Shown here: in pieces, positions 34,284-44,600 of the stretch
Numbering within the stretch: position 1 is the stretch's first letter
How the letters are laid out: the number at the start of each line of letters is the position of its first letter
DNA from: a bacterium OL-1
GTDB taxonomy: Bacteria > Actinomycetota > Coriobacteriia > Coriobacteriales > Atopobiaceae
Direction: 5' to 3'
NCBI GenBank assembly: GCA_000752675.2
Contig: LM994625.1
Coordinates: forward strand, 154,734 to 218,733
Length of the DNA: 64,000 nucleotides
Notes under the pieces: model-generated
Database searches by the model: none
What the model was told of the DNA's origin: nothing
The model's input: only the letters and a program-made list of their open reading frames with translations
Position numbers and translations under genes: made by a program

Positions 34284-35789
34284 ATGGCCGAGAAAGCAAC
34301 AGCCCCGCAGAAGAGCAAGGGGCTCTGGGAAAGCCCATTTACCAGCTCGCTTGCAAAGCGTGACCGGGTCACGCCACCCGAGGTGATTTTTGGGTACTTC
34401 CTCGGCCCCTTTGGCGGGCTTCTCGCCTCCGGCATCTTCACGAGCCAGCTGCAGAACTACTTCACGGACGTCCTGCGCCTTGACCTCTCGTTCCTCACGG
34501 CGCTGCAGCTTGTCTCGACGGTTCTTATCGTGATAGCCAACCTCATGGTGGGCCAGCTCATCGAGCGCACGCACTGCCTTGCCGGCAAGGCTCGCCCGTG
34601 GATTCTGCTCTCGGCCCTCACGCTTGCCGTGTCCACGGTCCTCATGTTCTTTGTGCCGTTTGAGGGCATGGCGCGCATGGTGTGGATCGCCATCGCCTTC
34701 AACCTGTACTACTCGGTTGCCTACCCCATCTACAACACCGCCAACTCGACCCTCGTCGCCGTCTCCACGCGCGACACCGAGAAGCGCGGGACCATGGCCT
34801 CCTTCACCAACATCGCGGGCTTTGGCGTCATGGGCGCCGGCACCATGGTCTTCCCCATCCTCGTCTCGTTCTTCCTTAAGGAGGACCAGAACCTCTGGCT
34901 CCTTGCGATGTCAGCCATCGCCCTCTTCACCCTCATTACCGTCTACCTGCAGTTTCGCTTCACGCGCGAGCGCATTACCGAGGAGGTAAGCGCCTCGCAG
35001 ACCGAGGGCGAGCAGAAGGAAGCGCCGTCCCTCGCGCGCCAGCTGTCCTCTGTCACACACGAGCCCATGTGGTGGGTGATCATCGTTGCCTATCTGCTTT
35101 ACCAGTTCAGCGGCGCCTTCAAGAACGGCTCAATGGTGTACTTCTGCAAGTGGGTCCTGGACAACAGCTACTTTGGCACTGCGGAGGCCTGGGGCGCGTC
35201 ACAGTCGCTTCTCAGCATCATGGGCGCGCTTCCCATGGCGGCGGCCATCCTCTTTGTGATCCCGCTGTGCAACAAGTTTGGCAAGCAGCGCGTGTGCATC
35301 GTGGGCATGATCGTGGGCGTGATTGGCGGCATCATCGCCGGGCTTGGCGGGAGCAGCATTGTGCCCGTCGCCGCAGGCGTTGCCATCAAGTGCCTTGGGT
35401 CCGCGCCGCTTGGCTACATGATCCTTGCCATGCTCGCCGACGTAATCGACCACATCGAGTACAAGAACCACATCCGCACCGACGGCCTCACCATGTCGAT
35501 CTACAGCTGCATCGCCGTTGCCGCCACGCCCATCTGCAACGCGGTCTTCTCGGGAATCCTTGCTGGCGTTGGCTACGACCAGGCCGCCAACGTCGCGCTG
35601 GGCGTTGCGGCGCAGACCGCCGCCGCGCAGACAGCAATCGCGAGCTGCTACATCTGGGTGGAGACCGTTGCCTTTGCCATCTGCGGAGTCCTGCTCCTCT
35701 TCTTCACGGTCGAGAAGAACCTCCCGGCGGAGCAGGCAGCCCTCAAGGAGCGCAACGAGGGCGCGGCGCCCGAGGCGGAGCGCGCGTAG
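34284..35789 (+). CDS. GPH-family glycoside:cation symporter
   Basis: Membrane transporter of 501 residues with about twelve hydrophobic helices, of the glycoside-pentoside-hexuronide branch of the MFS superfamily. Typical blocks are VIFGYFLGPFGGLLASGIF, the loop GQLIERTHCLAGKARPWILL, YNTANSTLVAVSTRDTEKRG and the late ADVIDHIEYKNHIRTDGL. It sits between rhaBAD and the rhamnosidase/GH2 genes, so rhamnose or a rhamnosyl glycoside is the likely substrate. The start ATG follows AGGGGGATCAC. Confidence 0.92.
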   Translation: MAEKATAPQKSKGLWESPFTSSLAKRDRVTPPEVIFGYFLGPFGGLLASGIFTSQLQNYFTDVLRLDLSFLTALQLVSTVLIVIANLMVGQLIERTHCLAGKARPWILLSALTLAVSTVLMFFVPFEGMARMVWIAIAFNLYYSVAYPIYNTANSTLVAVSTRDTEKRGTMASFTNIAGFGVMGAGTMVFPILVSFFLKEDQNLWLLAMSAIALFTLITVYLQFRFTRERITEEVSASQTEGEQKEAPSLARQLSSVTHEPMWWVIIVAYLLYQFSGAFKNGSMVYFCKWVLDNSYFGTAEAWGASQSLLSIMGALPMAAAILFVIPLCNKFGKQRVCIVGMIVGVIGGIIAGLGGSSIVPVAAGVAIKCLGSAPLGYMILAMLADVIDHIEYKNHIRTDGLTMSIYSCIAVAATPICNAVFSGILAGVGYDQAANVALGVAAQTAAAQTAIASCYIWVETVAFAICGVLLLFFTVEKNLPAEQAALKERNEGAAPEAERA

Positions 35790-35850
35790 GTCCCGCGGGC
35801 GGCAGCCAAGCCGCCCATCTGCCACCTGAACAAGTCCCTCCCTTCCCCGT

Positions 35851-35887
35851 CCCCTCCGGCAATCAATTGCCGGAGGGGTTATTTTTC
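35851..35887 (+). terminator. rho-independent terminator of the symporter gene
   Basis: CCCCTCCGGCAAT pairs with ATTGCCGGAGGGG around a two-base loop, followed by TTATTTTT. Confidence 0.9.
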
Positions 35888-35940
35888 ACCGTGAGAAGGG
35901 CCTGCGCGAGAAGGGCCTCCGACACAAGCAAACGCATAAG

Positions 35941-36010
35941 GCTGCGGGGCCAATTCTCGACAGAATGGGCACCTCGTGGTGCGCAAAATGTCGGAAAATG
36001 GCCCCGCAGC
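35941..36010. repeat. 70-bp inverted repeat (GCTGCGGGGCCA arms)
   Basis: Left arm GCTGCGGGGCCAATTCTCGACA pairs with the right arm at 35989-36010 (19 of 22). It lies between convergent symporter and GH2 genes, in addition to a normal terminator. Confidence 0.7.
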
Positions 36011-36060
36011 TTCCAACAACAAGACCGCAGCCCCAACAGCAAGACGGCCGTGGTTTACAG

Positions 36061-38553
36061 CTACGCGACGGGCAGCTCCACCGATGCCGAGAGCGCACCA
36101 TCGGTGACCGAGAGGCGCACGCAATCCGAATCCAAGACCGGCCGCACAACCGCCAGCGCCTCGCCAAAGTAGGTCTGCGTCTCTCCCGTGACAAAGCTCC
36201 CCTCGTTGAAGGGAGAGGCGCATCCAAAGCCGAGAAGGTCTCCGCCCTCGACCGATGCCCTCAGCACGCCCCTTGCAAGCGACCGGGTCTCGCCGTTTGT
36301 CCCGGTGTAGCGCACGCGCACAAAGGCCAGCCTGCCGGCCCCAACGCACGCGGGCCCCGCTGCCGCGCCCTCGTGCCAGACGTCGCGGCGCGCGAACCCA
36401 CCCGGCACGCCGGCATACTCCACCTCGGCCCGAAGCTCCGTCTGGCCGCTCGCGCTTCTCAGCGAGCGCCTGCCCAGCTCGCGACCGTCCTCGTCATAGG
36501 CAACGGCCTCAAGCGTCCCCGGCTCGTAGCGGCAGGACATGCGAGCAACGCAAGAACCCTTGAGGAGCCTCCGCCCCACCTCGCGCCCGTTAAGGAGCAG
36601 CGCCACCGCGTGCGCATGCGCGTATACCTCGACGTTGGCAGCTCTCCCCTCGCAGCCGTCCCAGCTCCACGACTCGATAGCGCTCGACATCTTCCAGGCG
36701 CTTGGCGAGTGGCGCTCCCCGGTGTGATTCACGGGACAGACAGCCAGGTAGGGGCCCGTCTCACCGGTAAGCGCAACGCGCGTGTAGAGTGCTTCGCCAA
36801 GCGGCTTGCCTGTGAGATCCACGCGCCCAGACCCCGCCGTAAGCCATCCAAACCCGCTCTCGCGCGGCGCGTAGTCGTTGTACTCCCAGGCACCCACGCC
36901 CGTCTCGCCCAGGTAGTCCATGCCGGCCCAGACAAAGTCGCCAACAAGCCGCGGCTCCTTTTTGGCCAGCTCGGCAAATCGCTGGGCGTCGGAGCAGAAG
37001 GTCTCGCTGCCCAGGATCAGCCGGTGCGGGTATGCGCGAAGGTCGTGCCTGTAGCGGTCGATGCCATAGTTGTAGCCCGCAACGTCCATCTGGGCGAAGG
37101 CGTCCCGCGTGACGCGGTCGCATGCGGGCAGCGCGGCACCCTTCTTCATGAAGCCCGCGCCGAGAAGCCCGGCCAATCTGTTGTAGAACTCGCTTCCCAC
37201 CGCGCGATGCGGCGTTGCGCCCTGGTGCGCGGCCTGCTCGGCCTCGCGCCGCGCCTTCTCGTCGGAGTACTGCCCCAACCCAAGCGAGCTCAGCAGGTTA
37301 AAGAAGATGTTGACGCCACAGGTGACGGGACGCGTGGGATCAAGCACGTGCAGGTGCTCGACCATCTGGCGGGTGAGAAGGACACCTCGCTCCTGGGCGG
37401 TCTCGGCAACCTCGTTGCCAATCGAGTAGAGCAGCACGCTGGGGTGGTTGCGGTCCTTCTCGACCATGTCGGCAAGATCGCGGCGCCACCACGCATCGAA
37501 GTACTCAACGTAGTCGTGGAGCGTCTTGTGGATGTACCAATGGTCCACGTACTCGTCCATGACCAGCACGCCCAGGTGGTCGCAGGCGTCGAGCAGCGCC
37601 TTCGAGCAAGGGTTGTGGGCAGAGCGCACGGCGTTGTAGCCCTGCTCGCGCATGAGCAGGACCTTGCGCCACTCCGCATCGGCAAAGGCGCAAGCACCCA
37701 GCACGCCGTTGTCGTGGTGGATGCAGGCGCCCCGAAGCACGATGCGGTCACCGTTGAGGAGAAGCCCGTCATCGCCCCACGCAAGGGTGCGGATGCCAAA
37801 GAGCGTCTCGCCGTGATCGACGGCATTGCCCCCTGCCGCAAGGTCAACACGGCAACGATAGAGGTCCGGATGGTCCGGCGACCAGGTGCGGGGCTGCGGC
37901 ACCTCGAGCGTCATCGCCCCGGTTCCGTCTTCGCCCAGCTCGACGCTACCGGCTGCCACCGGCATCTGGGAGCCCTCGGGGAGAAGCTCGACCGTTGCCA
38001 GCCCATGTCCGCTCGCCTCGAGCGAGACCCCAACGCAGGCACGGCTGCCATCCAGCGAGAGCGTCCGCACGGCAATGCCATTGGGCCGCAGGTGAACCGG
38101 CTCGCCTACCCACAGCGTGACGGGACGGTAGATGCCGGCGCCAGAGTACCAGCGGCTGTTGGGCTGGTCGGAGTTCCTGGCAACAACGCGCAGCTCGCAG
38201 GGCCTACCGGGCTCCACAAGCCCAGCAAGGTCCACGTAGAAGTTCGTGTAGCCGTACGGCCGCTCCGCAACAAGCGTGCCGTCAATCCATACCTGGGCCA
38301 GGTGGCAGACGCCCTCGAACTCGAGGAGGAGGGACTTACCGCCAAGCTCCTCTGGCGGGGTCCAGGTCTTGACGTACTCGTAGTCGCGTCCCTCGAACCA
38401 GCCGCTGTTCTGGGCCGAGACCGCCTGCGGGCTGCGCGTCTCGCCAATCATCGCGTCGTGGGGAAGCGTGACTTCCTCGAACGGCTCGTCCTTCTCGCCC
38501 TCAAGGGCAATCCGCCTGAACTGCCATCCCTCGTTAAACGAAAGACCCTTCAT
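36061..38553 (-). CDS. glycoside hydrolase family 2 protein (beta-galactosidase-like)
   Basis: Cytoplasmic beta-glycosidase of 830 residues without a signal peptide. GH2 domain order is visible: a sugar-binding jelly roll (about 1-180, WFEGRDYEYVKTW), an immunoglobulin-like domain (about 190-270), and a TIM barrel. The acid/base glutamate is in SIGNEVAE and the nucleophile in RLILGSETFCSD. Further beta domains follow. The specific sugar (galactose, glucuronic acid, glucose) cannot be fixed. The ATG at 38553 overlaps the GH78 stop by four bases (ATGA), so it is translated with the rhamnosidase. Together the two may trim rhamnose-containing oligosaccharides after import. Confidence 0.9.
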   Translation of the reverse strand: MKGLSFNEGWQFRRIALEGEKDEPFEEVTLPHDAMIGETRSPQAVSAQNSGWFEGRDYEYVKTWTPPEELGGKSLLLEFEGVCHLAQVWIDGTLVAERPYGYTNFYVDLAGLVEPGRPCELRVVARNSDQPNSRWYSGAGIYRPVTLWVGEPVHLRPNGIAVRTLSLDGSRACVGVSLEASGHGLATVELLPEGSQMPVAAGSVELGEDGTGAMTLEVPQPRTWSPDHPDLYRCRVDLAAGGNAVDHGETLFGIRTLAWGDDGLLLNGDRIVLRGACIHHDNGVLGACAFADAEWRKVLLMREQGYNAVRSAHNPCSKALLDACDHLGVLVMDEYVDHWYIHKTLHDYVEYFDAWWRRDLADMVEKDRNHPSVLLYSIGNEVAETAQERGVLLTRQMVEHLHVLDPTRPVTCGVNIFFNLLSSLGLGQYSDEKARREAEQAAHQGATPHRAVGSEFYNRLAGLLGAGFMKKGAALPACDRVTRDAFAQMDVAGYNYGIDRYRHDLRAYPHRLILGSETFCSDAQRFAELAKKEPRLVGDFVWAGMDYLGETGVGAWEYNDYAPRESGFGWLTAGSGRVDLTGKPLGEALYTRVALTGETGPYLAVCPVNHTGERHSPSAWKMSSAIESWSWDGCEGRAANVEVYAHAHAVALLLNGREVGRRLLKGSCVARMSCRYEPGTLEAVAYDEDGRELGRRSLRSASGQTELRAEVEYAGVPGGFARRDVWHEGAAAGPACVGAGRLAFVRVRYTGTNGETRSLARGVLRASVEGGDLLGFGCASPFNEGSFVTGETQTYFGEALAVVRPVLDSDCVRLSVTDGALSASVELPVA

Positions 38554-41108
38554 CGCGCACCCTCCACTTCGCATGAAAACGCGTACGAACCGCACCCCAC
38601 CTCGCGCGTGCTTCCGTCGGGCAGCACGACCTCGCAGGTGGTGCCCAGGGGCACCTCGACCTCAAGCGAGAAGGACGAGCCATCAAGCTTCCAACTACTG
38701 GCAAGCCGCCCATAGGGCGTCTCGACCGCACCGTGGGCGGAGCAAAGCCCTCCCCCAACAAGCGGCTGCACCCGTGACCTGCGGTATCCCGGCTCAAGCG
38801 GCTCAAGGCCGGCAATGCGACGGTAGAGGAAGTCTCCCACCGCACCGCTCGCGTAGTGATTGTACGAAATCATGATGTCCGTGCCGTCATCGCCGATGGG
38901 ACAGTTGCCGTTCTCGTCCAGGCCGTCCCAACGCTCCCAGATGGTTGTTGCGCCGTGAACCACCTCGTAGAGCCACGAGGGGCACGACGTGCACTCGAGC
39001 ATCTGGAACGCAGTGTCCTTCTCGCCATTGTCTGCCAGGGCAAAGAGGATGTACGGGGTGCCGGGGAAGCCCGTCCCAATGCGATACCCGCCCTGCTCGA
39101 CCAGCTGGGAGAGGCGCTTCACCGCCGCGCGCAGCTCGTCTCCCTTGAGCATGCCAAACTGGATGGGGAGCACGTAGGCGGTCTGGAACTCCTGCTTGAG
39201 CCTACCGTGGCCGTTGGTGAAGACGTTGCGGTACGCCCTGGCAACGCGCGCGCTCAGGCGGCCGTACTTCTCGGCGGCGTCCTTCTCGCCGAGGATCTTT
39301 GCAATGCGGGCCACCAGTGCGCTTGTGTGCTGGAGGCTTGCCGTTGCCGTCCACTTGCTGCGCGCCTGCCACTGGCCCATCTTGGGCACGTCGGGGGCAA
39401 CCCAGTCGCCAAAGTGGAGCACCGCCGGTGTGTGCCATATGTAGCGGTAGTCGCCCACGCCAAAGCCCGCCCAGAATCGGCAGGCGTCGACGTAGCGCCT
39501 CATGGTCTCGAAGTTCTCGCGCAAGACCTCCACGTCCCCCTCGGCCTGGTAGAGCGCCCACGGCACCAGGACGCAGGCGTCTCCCCAGAAGTCCACCGCC
39601 ATGGGCGGGATGGTGGTGGGAAAGCCAAAGCCCTGCGCAGGCACGGTCACGGGGATGCCGCCCGTGCGGTACTGCTCCGAGCGCACGTCGCGCAGCCATT
39701 TGCGCAGGAAGCGGCCCATATCAAAGTTGTAGCAGGCCGTTGGGGCAAAGACCGCGATGTCACCGGTCCAGCCCATGCGCTCGTCTCGCTGCGGGCAGTC
39801 GGTGGGGATGTCCATGAGGTTGGACTTCGAGCTCCACACGATGTTTTCCTGCAAGCGGTTGAGGCGCTCGTCCGAGCAGGCAAACTCGCCGGTCGTGCGC
39901 AGGTCCGAGTAGAGCGCGAGCGCGCGGACCTCGACCTCGCCCTCGCTCGCTCCGCTCACCGCAACGTAGCGAAATCCCATGTAGGTGAGGCGCGGCGAGA
40001 ACTCCTGGCGCCCTTCTCGGCACACGTAGGTGAGGGTTGCCTTGGCCGTGCGCAGGAAGTCAGTGTTGAGCGTGCCGTCTGGCTTCAGGATCTCTGCATG
40101 GCGCACCGTGATGGTCTGGCCCTCGTGCCCGTTAACCACCAGGTCAACCACTCCGGCGAAGTTTTGCCCAAAGTCATAGACCAGCTCGTCGCCCACCTTT
40201 GTGCAGCTCACAGGGCTCATCACCTCGTGGGCACGCACGGGTGCGCCGTCCTCGGCGACAAGCGCGGGGCTCACGCGCAGGGTCTCTCGCATGGCCGGGC
40301 GCCAGGCGGCATTGTCCAGGCTCACACGGGCGTCGTACGTCTCGCCATCATAGAAGCAGGCCATGCGGCACGGCCCGTCCTCGGTGACCTGCCAGTCCTC
40401 GCCGGTTCCCAGGACCTGCGTCGAGCCGTCCGCATACTCCACGCGCACCTCGAGGAGCAGGGCCTGCCTGTCCGCGGTGACGCGGTTCTTGCGCGTGTAG
40501 GAGAAGGGCCCCACCGCCCAGCCTCCGGCAACGGTCACCACCAGCTCGTTCGAGGCTCCAAGCCGGTCCGTTACGTCATAGGTCTGGTACTGGAGCGTCG
40601 AGCCATACGAGGTGAAGCCGGGCGCAAAGTAGCGCTCTCCCACGCGTTGGCCATTGAGCGAGATGTCGTAGATGCCCAGCGCCGTGGCATAGACGCGGGC
40701 GCGACGCACCGTGCCTCCAAGCGCGAAGGCGTGCCTAAAGACCATGGGCACAGGTGCCACGCCCTTCTCGTCAAAGCGGTAGGCGGCATCGCTGATCCAC
40801 TCTGCCTCCCACGAGCCGCCGAGAAGCCCCGTCTCAAACTCCAGCGTGCCCTCGGCGGACTCGCCGGCGTCGTCGGTCGCGCAAACGCGTGCCTGGTACG
40901 TTGTGCAGGGCGCGAGGGGGGCACCATCGTAGCGCACCGAGGCCCGACCGGTGCCTCGCCAGGTCCAGCCGTTGACCTCGAGCGTTACCTCACGCAGGCT
41001 CGCGCCCTGCCGGTCGCTCTCGAAGACAAAGGAGAAGCGAGGGCGCGCCTCGTCCGTCACGCAACCGGTCTCAAGGCCCTCGCAGGCAAAACGCCGTAGC
41101 TTCAGCAT
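38550..41108 (-). CDS. alpha-L-rhamnosidase, GH78
   Basis: Releases terminal alpha-L-rhamnose from glycosides. It has 852 residues with the family architecture: N-terminal beta domains (GYFAPGFTSYGS-like region at YFAPGFTSYGSTLQYQTYDV), then an (alpha/alpha)6 barrel. The GH78 signature NLMDIPTDCPQRDERMGWTG supplies acidic catalytic residues, and ATTIWERWDG a further glutamate. No signal peptide is present, so hydrolysis is cytoplasmic. The ATG at 41108 (GGGGGAT upstream) is preferred to the GTG at 41120. The product rhamnose would feed rhaBAD. It lies only 22 bases downstream of a terminator hairpin, so a promoter must be squeezed in there or read-through occurs. Confidence 0.95.
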   Translation of the reverse strand: MLKLRRFACEGLETGCVTDEARPRFSFVFESDRQGASLREVTLEVNGWTWRGTGRASVRYDGAPLAPCTTYQARVCATDDAGESAEGTLEFETGLLGGSWEAEWISDAAYRFDEKGVAPVPMVFRHAFALGGTVRRARVYATALGIYDISLNGQRVGERYFAPGFTSYGSTLQYQTYDVTDRLGASNELVVTVAGGWAVGPFSYTRKNRVTADRQALLLEVRVEYADGSTQVLGTGEDWQVTEDGPCRMACFYDGETYDARVSLDNAAWRPAMRETLRVSPALVAEDGAPVRAHEVMSPVSCTKVGDELVYDFGQNFAGVVDLVVNGHEGQTITVRHAEILKPDGTLNTDFLRTAKATLTYVCREGRQEFSPRLTYMGFRYVAVSGASEGEVEVRALALYSDLRTTGEFACSDERLNRLQENIVWSSKSNLMDIPTDCPQRDERMGWTGDIAVFAPTACYNFDMGRFLRKWLRDVRSEQYRTGGIPVTVPAQGFGFPTTIPPMAVDFWGDACVLVPWALYQAEGDVEVLRENFETMRRYVDACRFWAGFGVGDYRYIWHTPAVLHFGDWVAPDVPKMGQWQARSKWTATASLQHTSALVARIAKILGEKDAAEKYGRLSARVARAYRNVFTNGHGRLKQEFQTAYVLPIQFGMLKGDELRAAVKRLSQLVEQGGYRIGTGFPGTPYILFALADNGEKDTAFQMLECTSCPSWLYEVVHGATTIWERWDGLDENGNCPIGDDGTDIMISYNHYASGAVGDFLYRRIAGLEPLEPGYRRSRVQPLVGGGLCSAHGAVETPYGRLASSWKLDGSSFSLEVEVPLGTTCEVVLPDGSTREVGCGSYAFSCEVEGAR

Positions 41109-41130
41109 GCAATCCCCCACTTCAAAGAAA

Positions 41131-41160
41131 GGCGGGCACGGGACGCATCCCCTGCCCGCC
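41131..41160 (-). terminator. terminator after the GH3/membrane protein pair
   Basis: GGCGGGCA pairs with TGCCCGCC around a 14-base loop containing GGGA/TCCC. The minus strand continues CTTTCTTTG. It could act as an attenuator, since the GH78 gene follows almost at once. Confidence 0.7.
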
Positions 41161-41207
41161 CAGTACGGTCAATTCTCGCCGACGCGCGGCCGCCGGCCAA
41201 GATCTGG

Positions 41208-41660
41208 CTACTTTGTGCTCTTGCCGTGGCCCAGGAAGGCGGCAATCACGGAGAAGAGCCAGGTCACCAGCGAGATGACGATAACCGCAACGGCCTGGGT
41301 GGCCGCCTCGTGCGCCTCGACGTTGCCCAGCTCGAGGTTCGAGCCAAAGACCTGCGCCAGGGACTCGACGCGGGCGGAGATGAACATCACACCGGCAACC
41401 GCAAGGCAGCAGGGCACGGCAACGCGCAGCACGTCAGAGACAATGGCCAGGGCATAGCCCTCCTTGCCACGGCCAAGGGCAAGGACGATGACCTCCGCCG
41501 CAATGGCAACAACGAGCAGGGCGGCGATGACCGAGTTGAGGTCGACGTAGTACGCGCGGGTCGCGTTCATCACATAGAGCACGAACGTCACGATGCTCAG
41601 CAGGCAAACAATGGCGTTGAAGACGCCGGCTGCACCCATGGACTTCTTGGCAGATTCCAT
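41208..41660 (-). CDS. four-helix membrane protein coupled to GH3
   Basis: A 150-residue integral membrane protein with four hydrophobic segments (about 12-32, 42-62, 70-97, 122-145). I do not recognise a named family, though similar small proteins accompany permuted GH3 glucosidases in gut actinobacteria and Firmicutes. Its start overlaps the GH3 stop by one base (TAATG), implying coupled translation and perhaps a physical association with the membrane-anchored glucosidase. Confidence 0.75.
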   Translation of the reverse strand: MESAKKSMGAAGVFNAIVCLLSIVTFVLYVMNATRAYYVDLNSVIAALLVVAIAAEVIVLALGRGKEGYALAIVSDVLRVAVPCCLAVAGVMFISARVESLAQVFGSNLELGNVEAHEAATQAVAVIVISLVTWLFSVIAAFLGHGKSTK

Positions 41661-44600
41661 TACTTCTCCTCCTTGGCTTCCGTGGCGTCATGCGCACCCT
41701 TGACGGCATCGCGGACGTAGAGCGCACCAAACACTGCGGCAAGTCCGTAGCCGGCCACCGTGGCGCCGTTGAGCGCCATCTCCCACCAGGGCGTCACTCG
41801 CACGGTCTTGATGTTCTGCGCAGCGCTCTGGGCAAATGCGTAGAGCTGGTACTTCATGTTCTGGCGGGCATACTCGACGAGCGTCGCGTCGCTGGCGATG
41901 AGGTCGTGGGTCATGTACGGCCAGCTCTCCTGGACATCGGTGAGGGTCTCGTCGGTCGAGAAGTCAGCCATCATCGTGACGCCGCCGTAGATGCACGTCT
42001 CGGGGCGGAAGTAGCCGGGATTGTTCACCATGTCGGTCGACATGAGGCCCTTGAATCCCCACTCGCCTCGCAGGATGTTGCGGAGAAGCCCCCAGGAGCC
42101 GTTGACGGGGGTTGCGCCGACCCTGCCGAAGGCGGTCATGATGCCGAGGGCGCCAGAGTCTTCGAAGGAGGCGCGGAACGCGCGGAGCTCGCCCTCGCGG
42201 GCCTTCTGCTCGGTCATGTACGGGGCAACGCCGGCGCGCTTGGTCTCCTGGTCGTTGAAGGCGAAGTGCTTGGGGCCGATGATGATGCCGTACTCGAGCG
42301 CGCCCTCGACCGTACGCGCGGACATGAGGCTCGAGAGCACCGGATCCTCGGAGTAGTACTCGAAGTTACGGCCGTTGTAGGGGCAGCGGTGCAGGTTCGC
42401 CGCAGCGCCCCACAGGAGGTAGTTGCCGCTCCAGAGGCCGTCGTTGCCGAGAAGCTCGCCCCAGCTCTTGGCGATGTCCTCGCTGAAGGTGCTAGCGATG
42501 GTCGTCTCGTTAGCCATGGTGTTGAGCACGTAGTTGGCGTTGGCGTCGTCGGTGTGCAGGCCGCGGCCGGCGAGCGTGGTGCCAAAGCCATTGGGGCCGT
42601 CGTTCTGGTAGACCACGGGGTTCTCGATCTCGGGGATGACGTCCGACTGGCTGCCGCCCTTGATGATCTTCGCGAAGAGCGTGTCCACGGGGATCTCGTC
42701 GACGAGCTTGTCCCACTGGGCATCGTCGATGTTGTCATCGCCCGCAAGACTGGAGAGCGTGAGGCCAGCGGGTGCGCCGTTGACGTCTGTGACCTCGCCG
42801 TTCTTCGTGATCTGGTACTCCTCACAGCAGAGGTTCCTGACCCATTCCTCCTGCCTGTCTCCGCCAATGGTGAGGTCGTCGTAGGTGCGCGGGAAGGTGC
42901 CGTTCCAGTCGCTCCTCGAGAGAGGCGTTGCGTAGCCGGGCTGGTAGTAGTTCACGTCGGCATCTGCGAGCTGGTTCTCAATCTCGGTGCCGTTCTTGGA
43001 CTTGGCGAGCGTCGACTCGTCAACCGTGCCCTCGGAGCCGATGGGCTTGATGCTCACCAGGGAGGCGTCTCCCGCAGCCCCGTTACCCTGCGCCGCCAGG
43101 ACGTTGTTCACGGCGTCGTGGGCATCCTCGGCAAGCACGAAGCAGTAGTCGCCGCCATCGAGGATCCAGCCGCCCTTGCCGCCCTTGGCGGAGGAGTCCC
43201 AGCTTGCCATGTCGTAGAGGTCGGCGGTGATGGTGAGCTGCTGGTCGTCGCCAGGCTTGAGCTCGTCGGTCTTGGCAACGCCAATCAGCTGGATGGCGGA
43301 CTTCTCGACGCCAGCCTTCTTGTCGTAGTCGGTATAGGGGACAGAGACGTAGAGCTGGGCCACGTGCTTGCCAGCAACGGAGCCGGTGTTGGTGACGGTG
43401 ACCTTGGCGGTGACGGTCTTCTCGTCCGCGTTTACCTGGACGTCGTCGAGCGTCTGCTGGAAGGTGGTGTAGGAGAGGCCGTAGCCAAACGGGTAGACGA
43501 CCTCGTCGTCGTAGTTCCACGACGACGCGCCGTTGGAGGCGCCGGCCGCTCCGGTTGCGTTGCCGGAACCCGTGACGGAGTCGTAGTAGCGGGTCTCGTA
43601 GTACTTGTAGCCCGTGTAGATGCCCTCCGCCTCAACGACGTAGTAGGCCGAGGCGGTGCTGTTCTCGCCGCCGAGGAAACCGCCCGCGATATCGGTGCCC
43701 ATGGCACCCATGAGGGAGTCTGGCCAGGTGACCATGCTCGTATCGGCGACCTTGATCGAGCCAAAGTTCTGGGAGCTGGGCGCCATGGCGGTGTCCACCG
43801 CATACGTGTCCGCCAGGCAGCCAGAGGGGCTCACGGTGCCGTTGAGGATATCCGCGATTCCCAGCGTACCGTAGGCGCCCGGGAAGCCGATGTTCAGGAT
43901 CGCCGCGATCTTGGGGTCATCCTTGAGGTCGCCAAGCTCCATGGTCGAGCCGCTGTTGACCATCACGATGACTTTGTCGAAGTTCTCCTCGGCAAGCTGG
44001 ATGAGCGCACGTTCGTTGGTGCATATGCCAAGCGGGTTCTTTGTCCCGTATGTCTCGGCGTCGATGCCGGCAGCGCCGGGGTAGTAGTCGCTGCCCTCGG
44101 AGCCGGGACGAGAGATCACCACGATTGCCGCGTCACCGTACTCGGCGAAGCTGCTGGCAAAGTCCTCGCTCGCGCCGCCCTCGGTCACATAGGTGTCAAA
44201 GGAGGGCTCGTTGGGCACGTACGGGGTCGCGAACCCGGCAGGACGATACTTGTAGGCAACCGACTGCATCCAGGGCGTGGGGTTTACCGCCGAGGTGTCC
44301 TCAACGGCGCCCAGGGTCTCGTAGATGCTGGTCATGGTTGGGTTGATATCGAAGCCGCCCTGCTCAAGCGCCGAGACAAGGTCGACGGCGTCCTCCGTGG
44401 TGATCGAAGAGCCCATCTTGCCACCCAGGAAGGGATACATCGAGCCCATGCCCAGGAGCGTGACCTTTGCCCCCTTGGCAAGCGGAAGGGCCTGACCCTC
44501 GTTCTTCATGAGGACGGTGCCCTCCTGGCCAACGCGACGGCCAAGGTCCTCGTGGGCCTTCACGAGGTCGTCCGTCGAAGCGATGCTCGGCGTGAACTTG

